Under the pieces are notes generated by a model. The model was not told the origin of the DNA. It saw only the letters and a list, made by a program, of their open reading frames with translations, and searched no databases. Below, in pieces: positions 34,501-44,326 of a stretch of 64,000 nucleotides of DNA. A program made the translations under genes and the position numbers. Origin of the DNA: Aedes albopictus (lineage: Eukaryota > Arthropoda > Insecta > Diptera > Culicidae). Positions within the stretch are counted from its first letter, which is position 1; every line of letters begins with the position of its first letter. The stretch spans positions 500,856,536-500,920,535 of the forward strand of contig NC_085137.1 of assembly GCF_035046485.1 (NCBI RefSeq). The letters are read 5' to 3'.

Positions 34501-35175
34501 GGTGTAGAAATTCTTTTTGGAAGTTTGGGGAACTCCTCCATGAATTTCAGAGATAATTTCTGCAGGAGTTTTTCCTGGATTTTTTTGAAGGATTTCTCTT
34601 GTGGTTATTTAAGAGATTTCTTAAGGAACTCCCTCAGGAGTTTCCTCCCAAATTTCTCCAAGGATTTCTTCAGGAACTGTTTCAAGGATTTCTCCAGGAA
34701 CTCCTTAGTGGATTCCTGCAGAAGCTGGTTCAAGGACTTCTGAAATTCATCCAAGAATTTAGGGACTTTTTTAGAAATTTCTGCAGAAATTTTTCCTGCA
34801 GTTCTTTAAGGTATTTCGCCTGGAGTTCCGAGGATTTTTCTAGAATTCTTGAGGGACTCCACCAGTAACTCCCAATGAGTTTTTGACAGGAGTTTCTGCA
34901 AGGATTCGTTAAGAAATGCTTCAGGAATTTCCCAGGATGAGGTTTTTAGAGATTCCTTCAGGAATTTCTTTTTTAATTCTTTCATAGATTTTCTCTGTGA
35001 TTCTTCGAAGGTTTTCCTCTGTAATTGCTGGAGAGATTCTTCCAAGAACTCCTTCAGAGAACCCTCCAGGAACTCTTTCAGGGATTTCTTCAGCGATTCT
35101 TCAGCGGGTCTTCCTGACATTTCTTAAGGGATTTCTCCAGAAATTGCTCAATAGATTTCTTTAGGTATTCATTCA
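31540..35175. repeat. Large 12-bp-period degenerate array
   Basis: About 3.6 kb of 12-mers of the type GGAATTTCTTCA, GGAACTCCTTCA, GGGATTTCTCCA, often alternating as 24-bp pairs. Because the period is 12, frames stay open: plus-strand frames give Ser/Gly/Ile/Pro-rich peptides (SGISPGTLSEIL). The minus-strand frame at 34806-35120 gives a Leu/Lys/Glu helix-like repeat. I regard these as repeat by-products without independent evidence of expression. Confidence 0.85.
32011..34330. repeat. Higher-order repeat, four copies of a 633-bp unit
   Basis: Units begin at GACTTTCATGGATTCC or GTACTTTCATGGG-like sequence at about 32011, 32645, 33278 and 33910, giving periods of 634, 633 and 632 bp. The second and third copies are very similar, including the 95-codon frames at 32653 and 33286. 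The first is more diverged. The fourth continues with an internal deletion near 34168-34170. Unequal exchange is the likely origin. Confidence 0.9.
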
Positions 35176-35188
35176 AAGATTCGGTTGC

Positions 35189-35425
35189 TTGAATTGCTTG
35201 AAAAACGATGCTCTCAACACAACACTGTTCGTAGTTTTCTCATGCTTCCCACCACGGGTTCCGAAGGCAATTATTGCGGTGAGCTACGTTTTGGACAGCC
35301 CCAAGCTACCACCAAACATCATCAACAAGGCGAACGCCAAGGCGTTTCTGGACGAACACTCATTCCAACTATTCGTCTTCAGAAGTTCAAAAACAGAACA
35401 CATCGGAGTTCCACAGTCGAAGTAG
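35189..35425 (+). pseudogene. Unassigned ORF fragment with coding-like codon use
   Basis: This 78-codon frame emerges from the edge of the array. From about 35255 it shows strong C/G preference at third positions (AAC, ATC, AAG, GCC, CTG, GAC, TTC), unlike the AT-rich neighbourhood. The peptide includes LPPNIINKANAKAFLDEH and ends LFVFRSSKTEHIGVPQSK. I do not recognise the family. It could be an exon, a retro-pseudogene or a fragment of a mobile-element protein. Sequence to 35786 shows no continuing frame and nothing else recognised. Confidence 0.35.
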
Positions 35426-35786
35426 CCAACTGAAAAGAAGGTATAATGAGGCCGGTGCTACCAAATGTAGCGCGGGTCTGTGAGGGAAGTTGCAAGAATG
35501 CTGGGAAGTGTCCGCGTTTTTTTGGAACTATTGCATAGGCGAGGTGTGCAACGGTACTTGAACTTGGAATATGTCGCAGGCGACTTAAACAACTTGACGG
35601 AAACTGCGATGCAAAGCCGTGTGGGAAGAATAATTGTACGTTTAAACATCATGAACTGCTGAATACCATGAACGATTCTTAATTCCATGAGCTCTTCCGC
35701 TCAAACATAAAAAAAAAATTTATACTTCAACCACTAAATTACAGCTCTTTTGTCCACACACACACACACTTAATTTGGAATACCGT

Positions 35787-35952
35787 GTTCGGTAAATTTT
35801 TGACGAAAATAGAACAGCAGTATACAGCTATACTGCATTGTTTACCTTTTGCACTCGATTTTGATAGTTGGTGTACTGAGCCTCAGTAAAATCGATTACC
35901 GAAGCTACCGAAATAGTTCTGCTGTTCTATTATCGTCAAAAAAGTGCTGAAC
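35787..35952. mobile_element. Small inverted-repeat MITE
   Basis: GTTCGGTAAATTTTTGACG..AATAGAACAGCAG on the left is mirrored by CTGCTGTTCTATTATCGTC..GTGCTGAAC on the right, with arms of about 34 bp. The internal part holds ACCGAAGCTACCGAAA. A CA microsatellite precedes it (about 35756-35770). It may belong with the TTCGGTAA family at 30270. Confidence 0.6.
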
Positions 35953-36159
35953 AGGATTGAGTGTGCACTTGGGCACTACGTGAGCGATTCCAATTGGCAG
36001 CTGACCTTACACTTTTTACAGCGCCTAAATGTAGTCTATTCTAATTCTACTTTATCGAAAAGGTTGCCTTTGCACTGCTGTCACTTTTCTATCCTGTCCA
36101 TGGTAGAATGATGAGCACGAGGATGTTGGTATGTGGTTCTTATTTCTTTTCTAGTCCTA

Positions 36160-36326
36160 TTGGGGATCCATTATGAGTTGCCGTTAGCCGATATCCAAGT
36201 TTCCGGGTCCGTTAGAGCATATGCTCAGAAGAGGGCCAGGTGTCGAAAAATTGCAAGTGCCGGGGCTGGGATCGAACCCATTACACTTACGAAGTGAACG
36301 TGTGACCACTACACCACAGGTCCCGA
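36160..36326 (-). mobile_element. tRNA-derived SINE
   Basis: The tRNA-like head lies at about 36260-36325 on the minus strand: GGTGTAGTGGTCA (A box) and GGGTTCGATCCC (B box). A possible anticodon loop TTCGTAA would give a CGT anticodon. One mismatch in the anticodon stem and an unpaired acceptor argue against a working tRNA-Thr gene. The body continues leftwards through CCGGGTCCGTTAGAGCATATG-like sequence. No target duplication found. Confidence 0.6.
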
Positions 36327-38443
36327 TTACTTGTATGTTTATGATTCTTCAGCAAGCAAAGTTATTGGATGTCTCATGATGTGTTCGGACAATGCTTTCT
36401 CTGTTCTGTTTGAGTTAATACATCACAATTGACTATCTAATGTTGAAAGATGCATCAAGTTTACCCATATCGTGCTCTGTCGACAATTCACGATAGAAAT
36501 ACGTAAATTTTATGAATCACCATCAGATTCAAAATTTTCCCACTCAACCAAAACATAAATCCATCGTGGTACCCAAATCCATACACCAACAATCATGAAC
36601 AAACACATCAGCATTTCATATTTCCTCCGGGGTTTTCGATAAAAGCCGAGGCAACTTTATCACAATACACGCCTCAATCAATGAGGAGAAATAAAAATAC
36701 ATTTCTATACTCGTATAACGATTTATATCCGTCCATTCGTCCGTGATGGAGTCTCCTCTCGAACCGTACAAAGTAGCAAACGACCGCCAGCCATCATCCC
36801 ATCTCGACCTCCAACTCTGCTCTGCTGAGACGGACGACGACCGCCTGATAAAACAGAAGCTATGTACTATTATTCTTCGACAGTCGACAATGGAATAACG
36901 CTGCAGGACGTAGACGAAATGCAACATTGACTGAAAAGAAAATAAGAATGCAATAGCAGCAACAACAGCAGCAGCATCAGCAGCTTCCGACTTTTATCGG
37001 ATTATATCGAACGAATGGAACTTCCGTTCGATGCTGACCTTCTCCTTCGTGTTTGGGTTTGGGTTGAACTCGCGGGAATGGTGATTGAACGGGGATAGAA
37101 ACGATGTGTTATGTAGTTATTACGACTGCAAGACTTTGTTTTGTGAGATAAAAATTTGAAATTTATGTAAACTCAGAACTTTGTTTGGAACCATGTTTAA
37201 TAATATCTTATATAACACATTTAGTTGCAAAACTAAGATATGTTGGTATAGTTAGATACTCCATGGTTCAATACTTCATATCATACACTTAGTAATTCAT
37301 AATTTGTGTGATTGGCCTAAGACGGTGAGCTCGTTCCATGTTTAGTTGTAATTCAATATCAGTGTTTTAGGGCAAAACAGTGTTTACACTCAAACAAGCG
37401 TATTAAAACTTTTATTATCGAGCTAAAACTACATATCAGTTCATCATAATTCTTTTAGTTTCCGAAATTTGGTTACTGACTAGAGTTTTCCTAGATGTCC
37501 ATCCAAACATTTGAACCCTGTTCGTATCAATTCCAGCATACATGAAGTACTCGACTTCCGTTCGTTTTCGAAACACATAAAAATGATGACTGCGCTGCGC
37601 TGTTGGAGGGGAAACATGTGTGTCGAACGAAACTCAATTCGACGATAGATGATAGATCACAGCAGCCGTTTTGGGAATTCGGGATGGGATGGGATGATGA
37701 TGGTGGCGGCGTTGAATTGCGCTGTTGACGGATGACAAACAGTCGAAAAATGTTACGATGTATTTGAACAGTCGACGGCAACGAGGCGAGGGCGACGCAC
37801 AGCAGCTTAAGGGGTCTCTCTGGAGATAGAAAACCATGCTGCTGCGTGCGATGACGACGAAACAGGAAGTGGGAGACATAGCAGTTGACAATAATACTCG
37901 AAGATTTTAATGATTATTTGATTGCTATGTTGTGGATGCTGTGCGCTAACTTGGTACTAGCGCAACGATGATGGTTGTAATAGCGTTTGTTGGCAGTACG
38001 AAGTCATAAATTTGCTCTCCCTCCGCCAACCTCAACAAGCGCAGATATAATTGTAATGGAAATGGGAAACAAATGAAGTTTCGAAATATCTCCGGGAAAC
38101 AATCTACGCTTCCGCGGAAGTCATTTGTCCGGATTGTGTCGTCGCTGGTTGATGGGAGCAGGAGGCGGCTTCACGGAACGACGCCATTTCTATTCGGATG
38201 GTATTGTTGTACCCACCCGTATCGAGAGTCGGAAAACGATGAAAAGATGACACCGTTTGAGTAGATTAACATTTTTTCAAATTACATTGTTAAACTTCAG
38301 TATTGTCTAATCCAGATATCTTCAGCATGCTCTTGCTGAATATCTGGACGTTTGCTTATATGAGTTCTTAGTTTTAAATAGCTATATCTTCTTAATTTTT
38401 AAAGCATTGTTTTCACTTACCGAACGATTTAAAATTGTCTTTT
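36327..38443. other. No gene recognised; candidate unique host DNA
   Basis: This has a GC-richer part (about 36720-38220) with a CAG/CAA-rich run (36955-36990), GATGGGATGGGATGATGATGG near 37682 and ATGACGACGA near 37850. Minus-strand frames of 84-103 codons lack known motifs. GTGAGCTCGTTCCATG at 37326 matches the hairpin at 2725. It could be intron or upstream regulatory sequence of a host gene, but I see no proof. Confidence 0.4.
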
Positions 38444-38455
38444 AATGAATAATGT

Positions 38456-38689
38456 CCTCCTCTCCTCTTCTTGGCGTAACGTCCTCACTGGGACAAAGCC
38501 TGCTTCTCAGCTTAGTGTTCTATGAGCACTTCCACAGTATTTAACTGAGAGATTCCTCTGCCAATGACCATTTTGCATGTGTATATCGTGTGGCAGGCAC
38601 GAAGATACTCTATGCCCAAGGAAGTCAAGGAAATTTCCTTTACGAAAAGATCCTGGATCGACCGGGAATCGAACCCGTCACCCTCAGCA
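38456..38689 (-). mobile_element. Feilai-like tRNA-derived SINE with 12-bp target duplication
   Basis: The exact direct repeat AATGAATAATGT (38444-38455 and 38690-38701) brackets 234 bp. On the minus strand the tRNA-like head has B box GGTTCGATTCC. The tRNA-unrelated body reads through the complement of TCGTGTGGCAGGCACGA, CTTCTCAGCTTAGTGTTC and CTTGGCGTAACGTCCTCACT. This body is the abundant SINE type I associate with Feilai of Aedes aegypti; the name is from memory. Confidence 0.85.
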
Positions 38690-38879
38690 AATGAATAATG
38701 TAGAAAGTCCTAATAAAATAAATTATTATTTATAAGAGTCCCTGAGGAAGGCTTGAAATGAGACCGAAACGTTACAAGGCAATAAAGACTGTCCAATTTC
38801 GGCCACCGAACCGTTGTTATTACAAACAACTCAGCGGCAAAACATGCAAATATCCAATAGAAATAAAACTGGTGACCTC

Positions 38880-39530
38880 TTTCAAGGCATTCCAGGGTTA
38901 TTTCTGGGAGTTTCAGGGGCCCAAGGGGTTTTATGGACGTTCCATGGGGCATCAGGGGATTGCAGGAGCGATCCATGGGTTTCAGAAGTGTTCCATGAGG
39001 CTTCAGGGAATTATAGGGTGTCCCAAAGACACTCCTAGGGTGTTCCACAGTATCTCAAGGGGTTACATGAGCGTTCCTTGGGGCTTCAGGGGGTTTCAGA
39101 GGCGTCACAGGGAACGTTCCAAAGACACTCAAAGAGTTCCAGAGGGTTTTAGAGGCGTTCCAGGGATGTTCCAAGTGGGTTTCAGAAGGTTCAGAAGCGA
39201 TTCAGAAGTTTTCAAGGGTATTCATGGAAGTTCCAACCCCATGTATTTCAGGGACATTCTTCAGATGTTTCAGAGCTGTTCTAGAGGATCCCAAAAAGAT
39301 TTTGGAACGTTCCTGGGGTTATAGCCCGGACATTACTGGAAACCCTGAAACGCCTTGAAACACCATAAAACCCCTCTGAAAATTCTCTGAAATTTCCTTG
39401 GAAGCTCCTTGAATCTCCCGGAAATCCTCCGGAATCCCCCTGAAAGCCTCTGACAAGCCTTGAAATACTTTTAAGCTCCTCTCTCTCTCATCGCCGACAT
39501 CCCACTTAGAAGCCTAGTGAACCCCTCCGA
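38880..39530. repeat. Degenerate array, GTTCCAGGGGTTTCAGGGG type
   Basis: Variants of GTTCCATGGGGCATCAGGG and GTTTCAGAGGCGTTCCAGGG run to about 39320. A complementary-looking CCTTGAAACACC / CCCCTGAAAGCC array follows to 39530, so the strand bias flips within the block. The 188-codon plus-strand frame (38758-39324) is a Gly/Phe/Arg-rich repeat translation (FRGVPGMFQVGF), which I do not accept as a gene. Confidence 0.7.
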
Positions 39531-39532
39531 AA

Positions 39533-39730
39533 CTAGTCTACACATACACAGCCATTCATTGGAAGAATCCTGGAAAATTATAGGATCGACTACTCCTATC
39601 ATTTTTCTTGTCATTATTAATGATTGGAGTGCATCAGGGATGCATTACAAGCATTAAAGCGGCACAGGCCTACTGTGCAGCATTGTTATTGTTATTGTAA
39701 TCAGAAAAAGGGGACATCTCGTACCAACCG
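39533..39730 (-). mobile_element. Dispersed repeat, copy 2 of the 1551-1772 family
   Basis: From CTAGTCTACACATACACAGC to GGGGACATCTCGTACCAACCG it aligns with copy 1 over its whole length, with small substitutions and indels. Like copy 1 it directly adjoins a degenerate array. Only one TAGTCT unit remains of the pentamer tail. Confidence 0.6.
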
Positions 39731-39799
39731 TTCCGTGTAAAGTGAGAATAATATACCGCTCACAGATCGAAAAAAGAGTGTAAAATTCTGTGACATATG

Positions 39800-40795
39800 C
39801 AGGGTTGGTCATCACTGAGGAGAAACGAAAGATAAATGCATTTTTCTCACCTACCACACACGGCTTGCTTGATCACTATTTCTCATCTGATTTTCACTCT
39901 TCTCTTACCACGCACTTCTGTGCAATCTCATCGGAGTGAAAGAGAATTGTTTTCTCGTACACCCGTCAAACAAAGAGCATTTTTTGAGCACCAAAATATG
40001 ATAAAAAATATAGTCTGATTACGATCGTTCCGTAATCAGTAGTATTGCAGGATATACTAGATATGAAGTTTTAAGACCTAGTTGTAGGGCGTTTTACCCA
40101 GCAATACTTGTCCGTGCCATTCCGTTTATGAACGTAAGCTTTTTGGGCGTAAGAAAATCGTCTTGATCTACGTGTATCTGAATGTATAGAACATTCTAGT
40201 TGATATGAAAAGTTTACAAGAGATGGAGTGATACCCCAAAACTGATCTACGTCCAGGTTTACCCGGCTTATCAATTGGCTAACTAATCCCGATGAGACAA
40301 TTTGTCGTCCGCTGGTAGTAAAGGGAAGTTTATGGGAGGTAACTTCTGCAGAAATGGCCGTGCCGTACGCCATGCTAGGAGCAGCAAATTATGGTCCCAT
40401 TTCTGCATCGTGCGGTACTGTGCTCTACGGTCTCATGTAAATCTGGTAAATTGGTGAAAAACAACGAAAAAACACAACCACACAAAGCGAATCCGTCGAA
40501 TGTCTGTTAGCTTCAAAAGTCAATTTCTTTTCGATGCTCCGTTTGTAGATGAGTTACCTTGATGCTATGACAACCTACAGCTTTTTCAGCGCGACACTCT
40601 GAAGATAAAGCGAGGTACTGTGTGAGAACGCTCCACTCAGAAGAAAAATCATGGTGCACTACGCACTCAGTCAATATTTCGCTTTGAGATGCGTGTGATT
40701 TTTCTCTTCGCACAAAAGAGCGGCAAGGCACACTTCTCTAGACTTCACCAAAATCTGCACTTTTTAAGCCGAAGTGTGAGAAATGACCAACTCTG
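39800..40795. mobile_element. 1-kb hAT-like element with perfect 8-bp duplication
   Basis: GACATATG occurs at 39792-39799 and 40796-40803. The element ends CAGGGTTGGTCAT and ATGACCAACTCTG are complementary apart from one position. Subterminal zones on both sides are rich in TTTTTCTC.CAC and GTGTGAGAA-type words. A 100-codon minus-strand frame (40071-40373) shows no hAT transposase motif that I can see, so the element appears non-autonomous. Confidence 0.85.
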
Positions 40796-40829
40796 GACAT
40801 ATGATGCACATGTTTGGAGCGTGGGATAT

Positions 40830-41037
40830 CACAGAAGTTTACATGACATATCATGTAAAAGTCATAGAATCTCATGTAAACTTCCATTATATGTCATGTA
40901 ATTCAGCATGACTCTAAGTATTTACATGACATATAACACAAATTTACATGATATATCATGTAAACCATCAAAACACTAAGTTTACATGACTAAAATGAAG
41001 TTTACATGACGTGTAAATCTCATTATTTTTATCTGTG
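40830..41037. mobile_element. Palindrome-rich element, TTTACATGA repeats
   Basis: It starts CACAGAAGTTTACATGAC and ends ATCTGTG. Inside, TTTACATGA/TCATGTAAA occurs about ten times in both orientations, including TTTACATGACATATCATGTAAA-like palindromes. It could be a MITE or a local palindrome expansion. No target duplication and no frame. Confidence 0.55.
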
Positions 41038-41261
41038 CTTCGTTGGAAGTGACTTTGCTAAGAATGTTAATGTAACTCCATGTCCTCTGGAATCCTGGGA
41101 TGGGTGAACCCTTCCGAAACTTTTTTAAAACTCCTATTGAACTTGAACTGAAAATCTGGCAAATTTGTAAAATTTCGACTACCGGAGTGAACTGTTCAAG
41201 AATAAGCAAGAATCGGTCAACATTAGCGTCTACATTCCGATACAAATGTTCTTTTTTACCT

Positions 41262-42460
41262 TCTCGTACACTAAGTAAACTGGAAAGGTAATATGTTTAC
41301 TCCAAAAACGATCTCGATAGAAAGTTTAGAGGATCAAGTCAAATATATCAACCAACCGACGAATTGAAATGATGTCTGTATGTGCACAAAAAAATACTCA
41401 CTTTTAGGACCCTCCCCATTGGCAGATTTTACAGAAACCAGTTCGAATCGAACCGGAATTTTACCACATTGTTTGCTATTAAAAATGGTCCGGATCGGTA
41501 AAGGCATTCCGGAGTTACCGCCATTTTAGAGATTCGGACCAGTACATGTGGAACTGTTAATACATAAAACTGAACCAAATCCCATGGGACACATCGTATT
41601 GCGCCGATTTTTGTGCGGAAATCATCAATGGAATAGAGACCCGAAAATCCACGATAAGAACCCAAAATGTGGCGACCTAAAGTCGAAGAAGGCGGCTCAC
41701 TATTCAATATGGCGGCTGTTTTAAGGAGTTCTATATTATAAAACCCTGCAAAATGGATATATTTGGTATGAGGAAGATGTCCGAACTCCAAAAGTGGGGA
41801 CTAGAATATTAAAGATAACAACTTCAAATCCAAGATGGTCGCCCACCATTCAATATGGTGGCTGTTTTAAGGAGTTTTGAGCTCAAAACGCATGTAATAT
41901 GTCCGGAGTCCAGAAATGACGGCAAGAATATTCAATTTTCCAACAATTCAATATGGCGGCTGTTTTCAGGAGTTTTAGGCTCTAAAACCATACAAAACTG
42001 ATATATTTATCCGGAGTCCAAAAATGGCGACCATAATATTGAATATGACTGCCCAAATTCCAACATGGCGGTCCACAATTCAACAAGGCGGTTGTTTTAA
42101 GGAGTCTCAGGCTCAAAACCATGCAATATGGATATACTTTGTATGAAGAAGATGTCCAAAACATACAAAATGGCGCCAAGATGGAGGCTGTTTTAAGCAG
42201 TATTAGGCTCTAATACTTTGAAATATGGTATCGAGAAGATGTCCTAAATGCAAATTCAAGATAGCGGCTGTTTTAATGAGTTTTAGACTCTGAATGCACG
42301 CAGTATGTCTATATTTGGTAAGGAGACGTCCGAAATTAAAAAATAGTGACAAGAATATACAAAATGGCGGAACAAAATCCCAGATGGAAAGTTAAAGTTG
42401 AAGGTAAAGGCTTCAATATTATGCAATATGGGTATACCTGATATAGAAGGGAAGATGTAT
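41262..42460. repeat. Tandem family with CTTCTCGTACACTAAG leader, copy 2
   Basis: The leader (CCTTCTCGTACACTAAGT..GATAGAAAG..AGGATCAAGTCAAATATATC) matches that at 5812. The following units differ: GGCGGCTGTTTTAAGGAGTT recurs with variation at about 41711, 41857, 41955, 42087, 42188 and 42265, spacing 77-146 bp, next to AAAATGGCG and ATGCAATATGGATATA words. The 120-codon minus-strand frame is not convincing. Confidence 0.7.
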
Positions 42461-42466
42461 AGAATA

Positions 42467-42850
42467 CAGTCGACTCTCCACATGTCGATGTTCTACATCT
42501 CGATATCTCTCCCTATCTCGATGGTTTTCACGGTCCCTTAAATCTGCATACATTTTACCTTTTTACATGTCGATATCTCCTTATCTCGATATCTCTCTAT
42601 CTCGATGCGATCTCGTTCGTTTTTGATCTAGATTTTCTTTCCATATGTCGATATGCCCGTTTTAACAGGTCTCTAGATCTCTTTTTTAGGCGCAAAACAT
42701 TCTGGGAAGGCGAAGTGACATCTGTTTGTTGACGGTTTTTCCTAGTTACGGACGATTTTTTAATCCTGTGTGCATTACAAATTGATTCTTGAGTCCGATC
42801 TCTCCCTATCTCGATGGTCCGCTCAATATCGAGATGTAGAGAGTCAACTG
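42467..42850. mobile_element. TA-flanked pogo-like MITE
   Basis: The ends CAGTCGACTCTCCACATGTC and ATCGAGATGTAGAGAGTCAACTG (its right part) are complementary with a few changes, flanked by TA at 42465-42466 and 42851-42852. Many TATCTCGATAT and TGTCGATAT words lie inside. The ends and TA target recall pogo/Tigger-type elements, which is an inference. The 104-codon minus-strand frame overlapping it shows no DDE or HTH motif. Confidence 0.75.
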
Positions 42851-42889
42851 TAGTAACAAAAATATCCAACATGTTGTCTCGAATTTCCA

Positions 42890-43554
42890 CCCGATCAGAA
42901 GCACATAACAAGATTATAACAAAATTGTGACATCCGTTGTTATAAATAACACAAGTTGATATAATTCTGTTGTAAGGATTTTTCTATGTGAATAAACATA
43001 ATAAAATTATAATTACATTTGTTGAAATTTTAATAACAAAAATATAACAAAACATGTCTCATTTATTCTATACATCTGTTTGAATAAATGAGACATGTTT
43101 TGTTATGTTTTTGTTATTAACAACATTTGTTATGTTATGCATTGTAATATAACTGCCTATAATATAATTTCGTATCATGTTTATGAACTCGTTAGAATCC
43201 CAAAATGGCCGCCACAATGGCCGACTTTGGCATGCACAGTTGAAGCGGGATTTCAAGACGTTTGTTCTTATTGCAATCTTTGTTATATTTTTTTTGTAAC
43301 AAAACCATTTCATAATTTATTAGATATTTTGTTTTGCTGCGAAAAAGCTTGATAATTTATGTTCTTTTGGTCACTCGAGCCAATAGCCAATTTGAAACAA
43401 ACTTGTTCTGAAAAAATATATAACAAGTCTTGGTTATAATTTCACAAGCTTAATCTAACAACGTTTGATATAATCTTGTTATTTAATTATTTGAATTACT
43501 TCTTAATTCTAACTAAATAACCCAACCTGTAACAATTTTGTTTTTCTAGTCAGG
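42890..43554. mobile_element. AT-rich MITE with CCCGATCAGAA/CTAGTCAGG ends
   Basis: Ends resemble those of 3891-4332. The interior is full of ATAACAA/TTGTTAT and contains a strong palindrome: AACAAAACATGTCTCATTTATT pairs with AATAAATGAGACATGTTTTGTT around 43077 (arms about 40 nt, loop about 10). The 81-85-codon frames on both strands there are palindrome artefacts. Confidence 0.65.
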
Positions 43555-44089
43555 TAGATAGCGGTGCACAACTTTAGTATTACGATTTTTATGGAGTTTT
43601 TGATCCCAGACTAAGCAATATGGATAGGAACATGTAAAGGATGCCCGGAGTTAAAAATTATGTGAAAAAAATAAAAGATGACAGTTCAAAATTTAAATTT
43701 GAATTTCTAAAGATATTTAGGAGATTGAATATTGCTTATTTGGTATGGAGAAGCTGTCAGGAATCCAAACATGGTAACAAAATTATCCTGCTTTATGAAA
43801 TGTTAAGGCTTTAAAAGTATACAATCTTGGTATATTGGGTAACGGACAGATACTAGTATATTGATAATTTCGTTCTAAAAATCCCAAATGGAGAACAATA
43901 AATGACTTTTTGATCGTAATAATGAATTTTATACCTTGCATTTTTAATACCGGACATCATTCCTATATACAATGTGCCCATGTTGCGCGAATATGTAGAA
44001 CGTGACAAGCCTTGTTGTATAAATGGATGGCTTATGCTGAAAAAATATTATTTTGCAACTTGTTGCATAAATAACTATTCTACAATTGT
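43555..44089. other. No gene recognised; decayed repeat
   Basis: The stretch up to about 43930 resembles further diverged units of the 41262 family (ATGGAGAAGCTGTCAGGAATCC, AAACATGGTAACAA). No coding evidence. Confidence 0.4.
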
Positions 44090-44326
44090 GAATTGTATCA
44101 AAATATGATGGAAACTAGATTTTTCATGCTAATATGTGTATCATAATTTGTTATAATTTTGATCTTATTATAACAAAATAGGTTATTATTTTGAATAAAC
44201 TGTACTCTTTGTTACAATTTTAGTTATTTTAACATCATCCTGCATCTATAACGTAACGTAATAAGTTACGGAAAGTTTTTATAACACAATGAGTTATAAA
44301 CTCGATATATTTTTCTAGTCGGGATT
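44090..44326. mobile_element. Partial MITE of the CCCGACTAGAAA family
   Basis: Shares TTTAGTTATTTTAACATCAT and CCTGCATCTA with 4219-4255 and ends TTTTTCTAGTCGGG like that family. I cannot place its left terminus, so it is either truncated or its left end is too diverged. Confidence 0.6.

Noticed and set aside
31540..35175. CRISPR-like array
   Set aside because: Units are degenerate, of 12-24 bp, without unique spacers, and the sequence is eukaryotic.
36260..36325. Functional tRNA-Thr(CGT) gene
   Set aside because: Acceptor stem does not pair and the anticodon stem has a mismatch; a SINE-like body follows.
38758..39324. 188-codon ORF, one of the longest in the window
   Set aside because: The second half is a translation of the GTTCCAGGGG array and the first half has no motif; no splice or promoter evidence.
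40071..40373. hAT transposase fragment in the 39.8-40.8 kb element
   Set aside because: The 100-codon minus-strand frame lacks the hAT DDE blocks and dimerisation motif.
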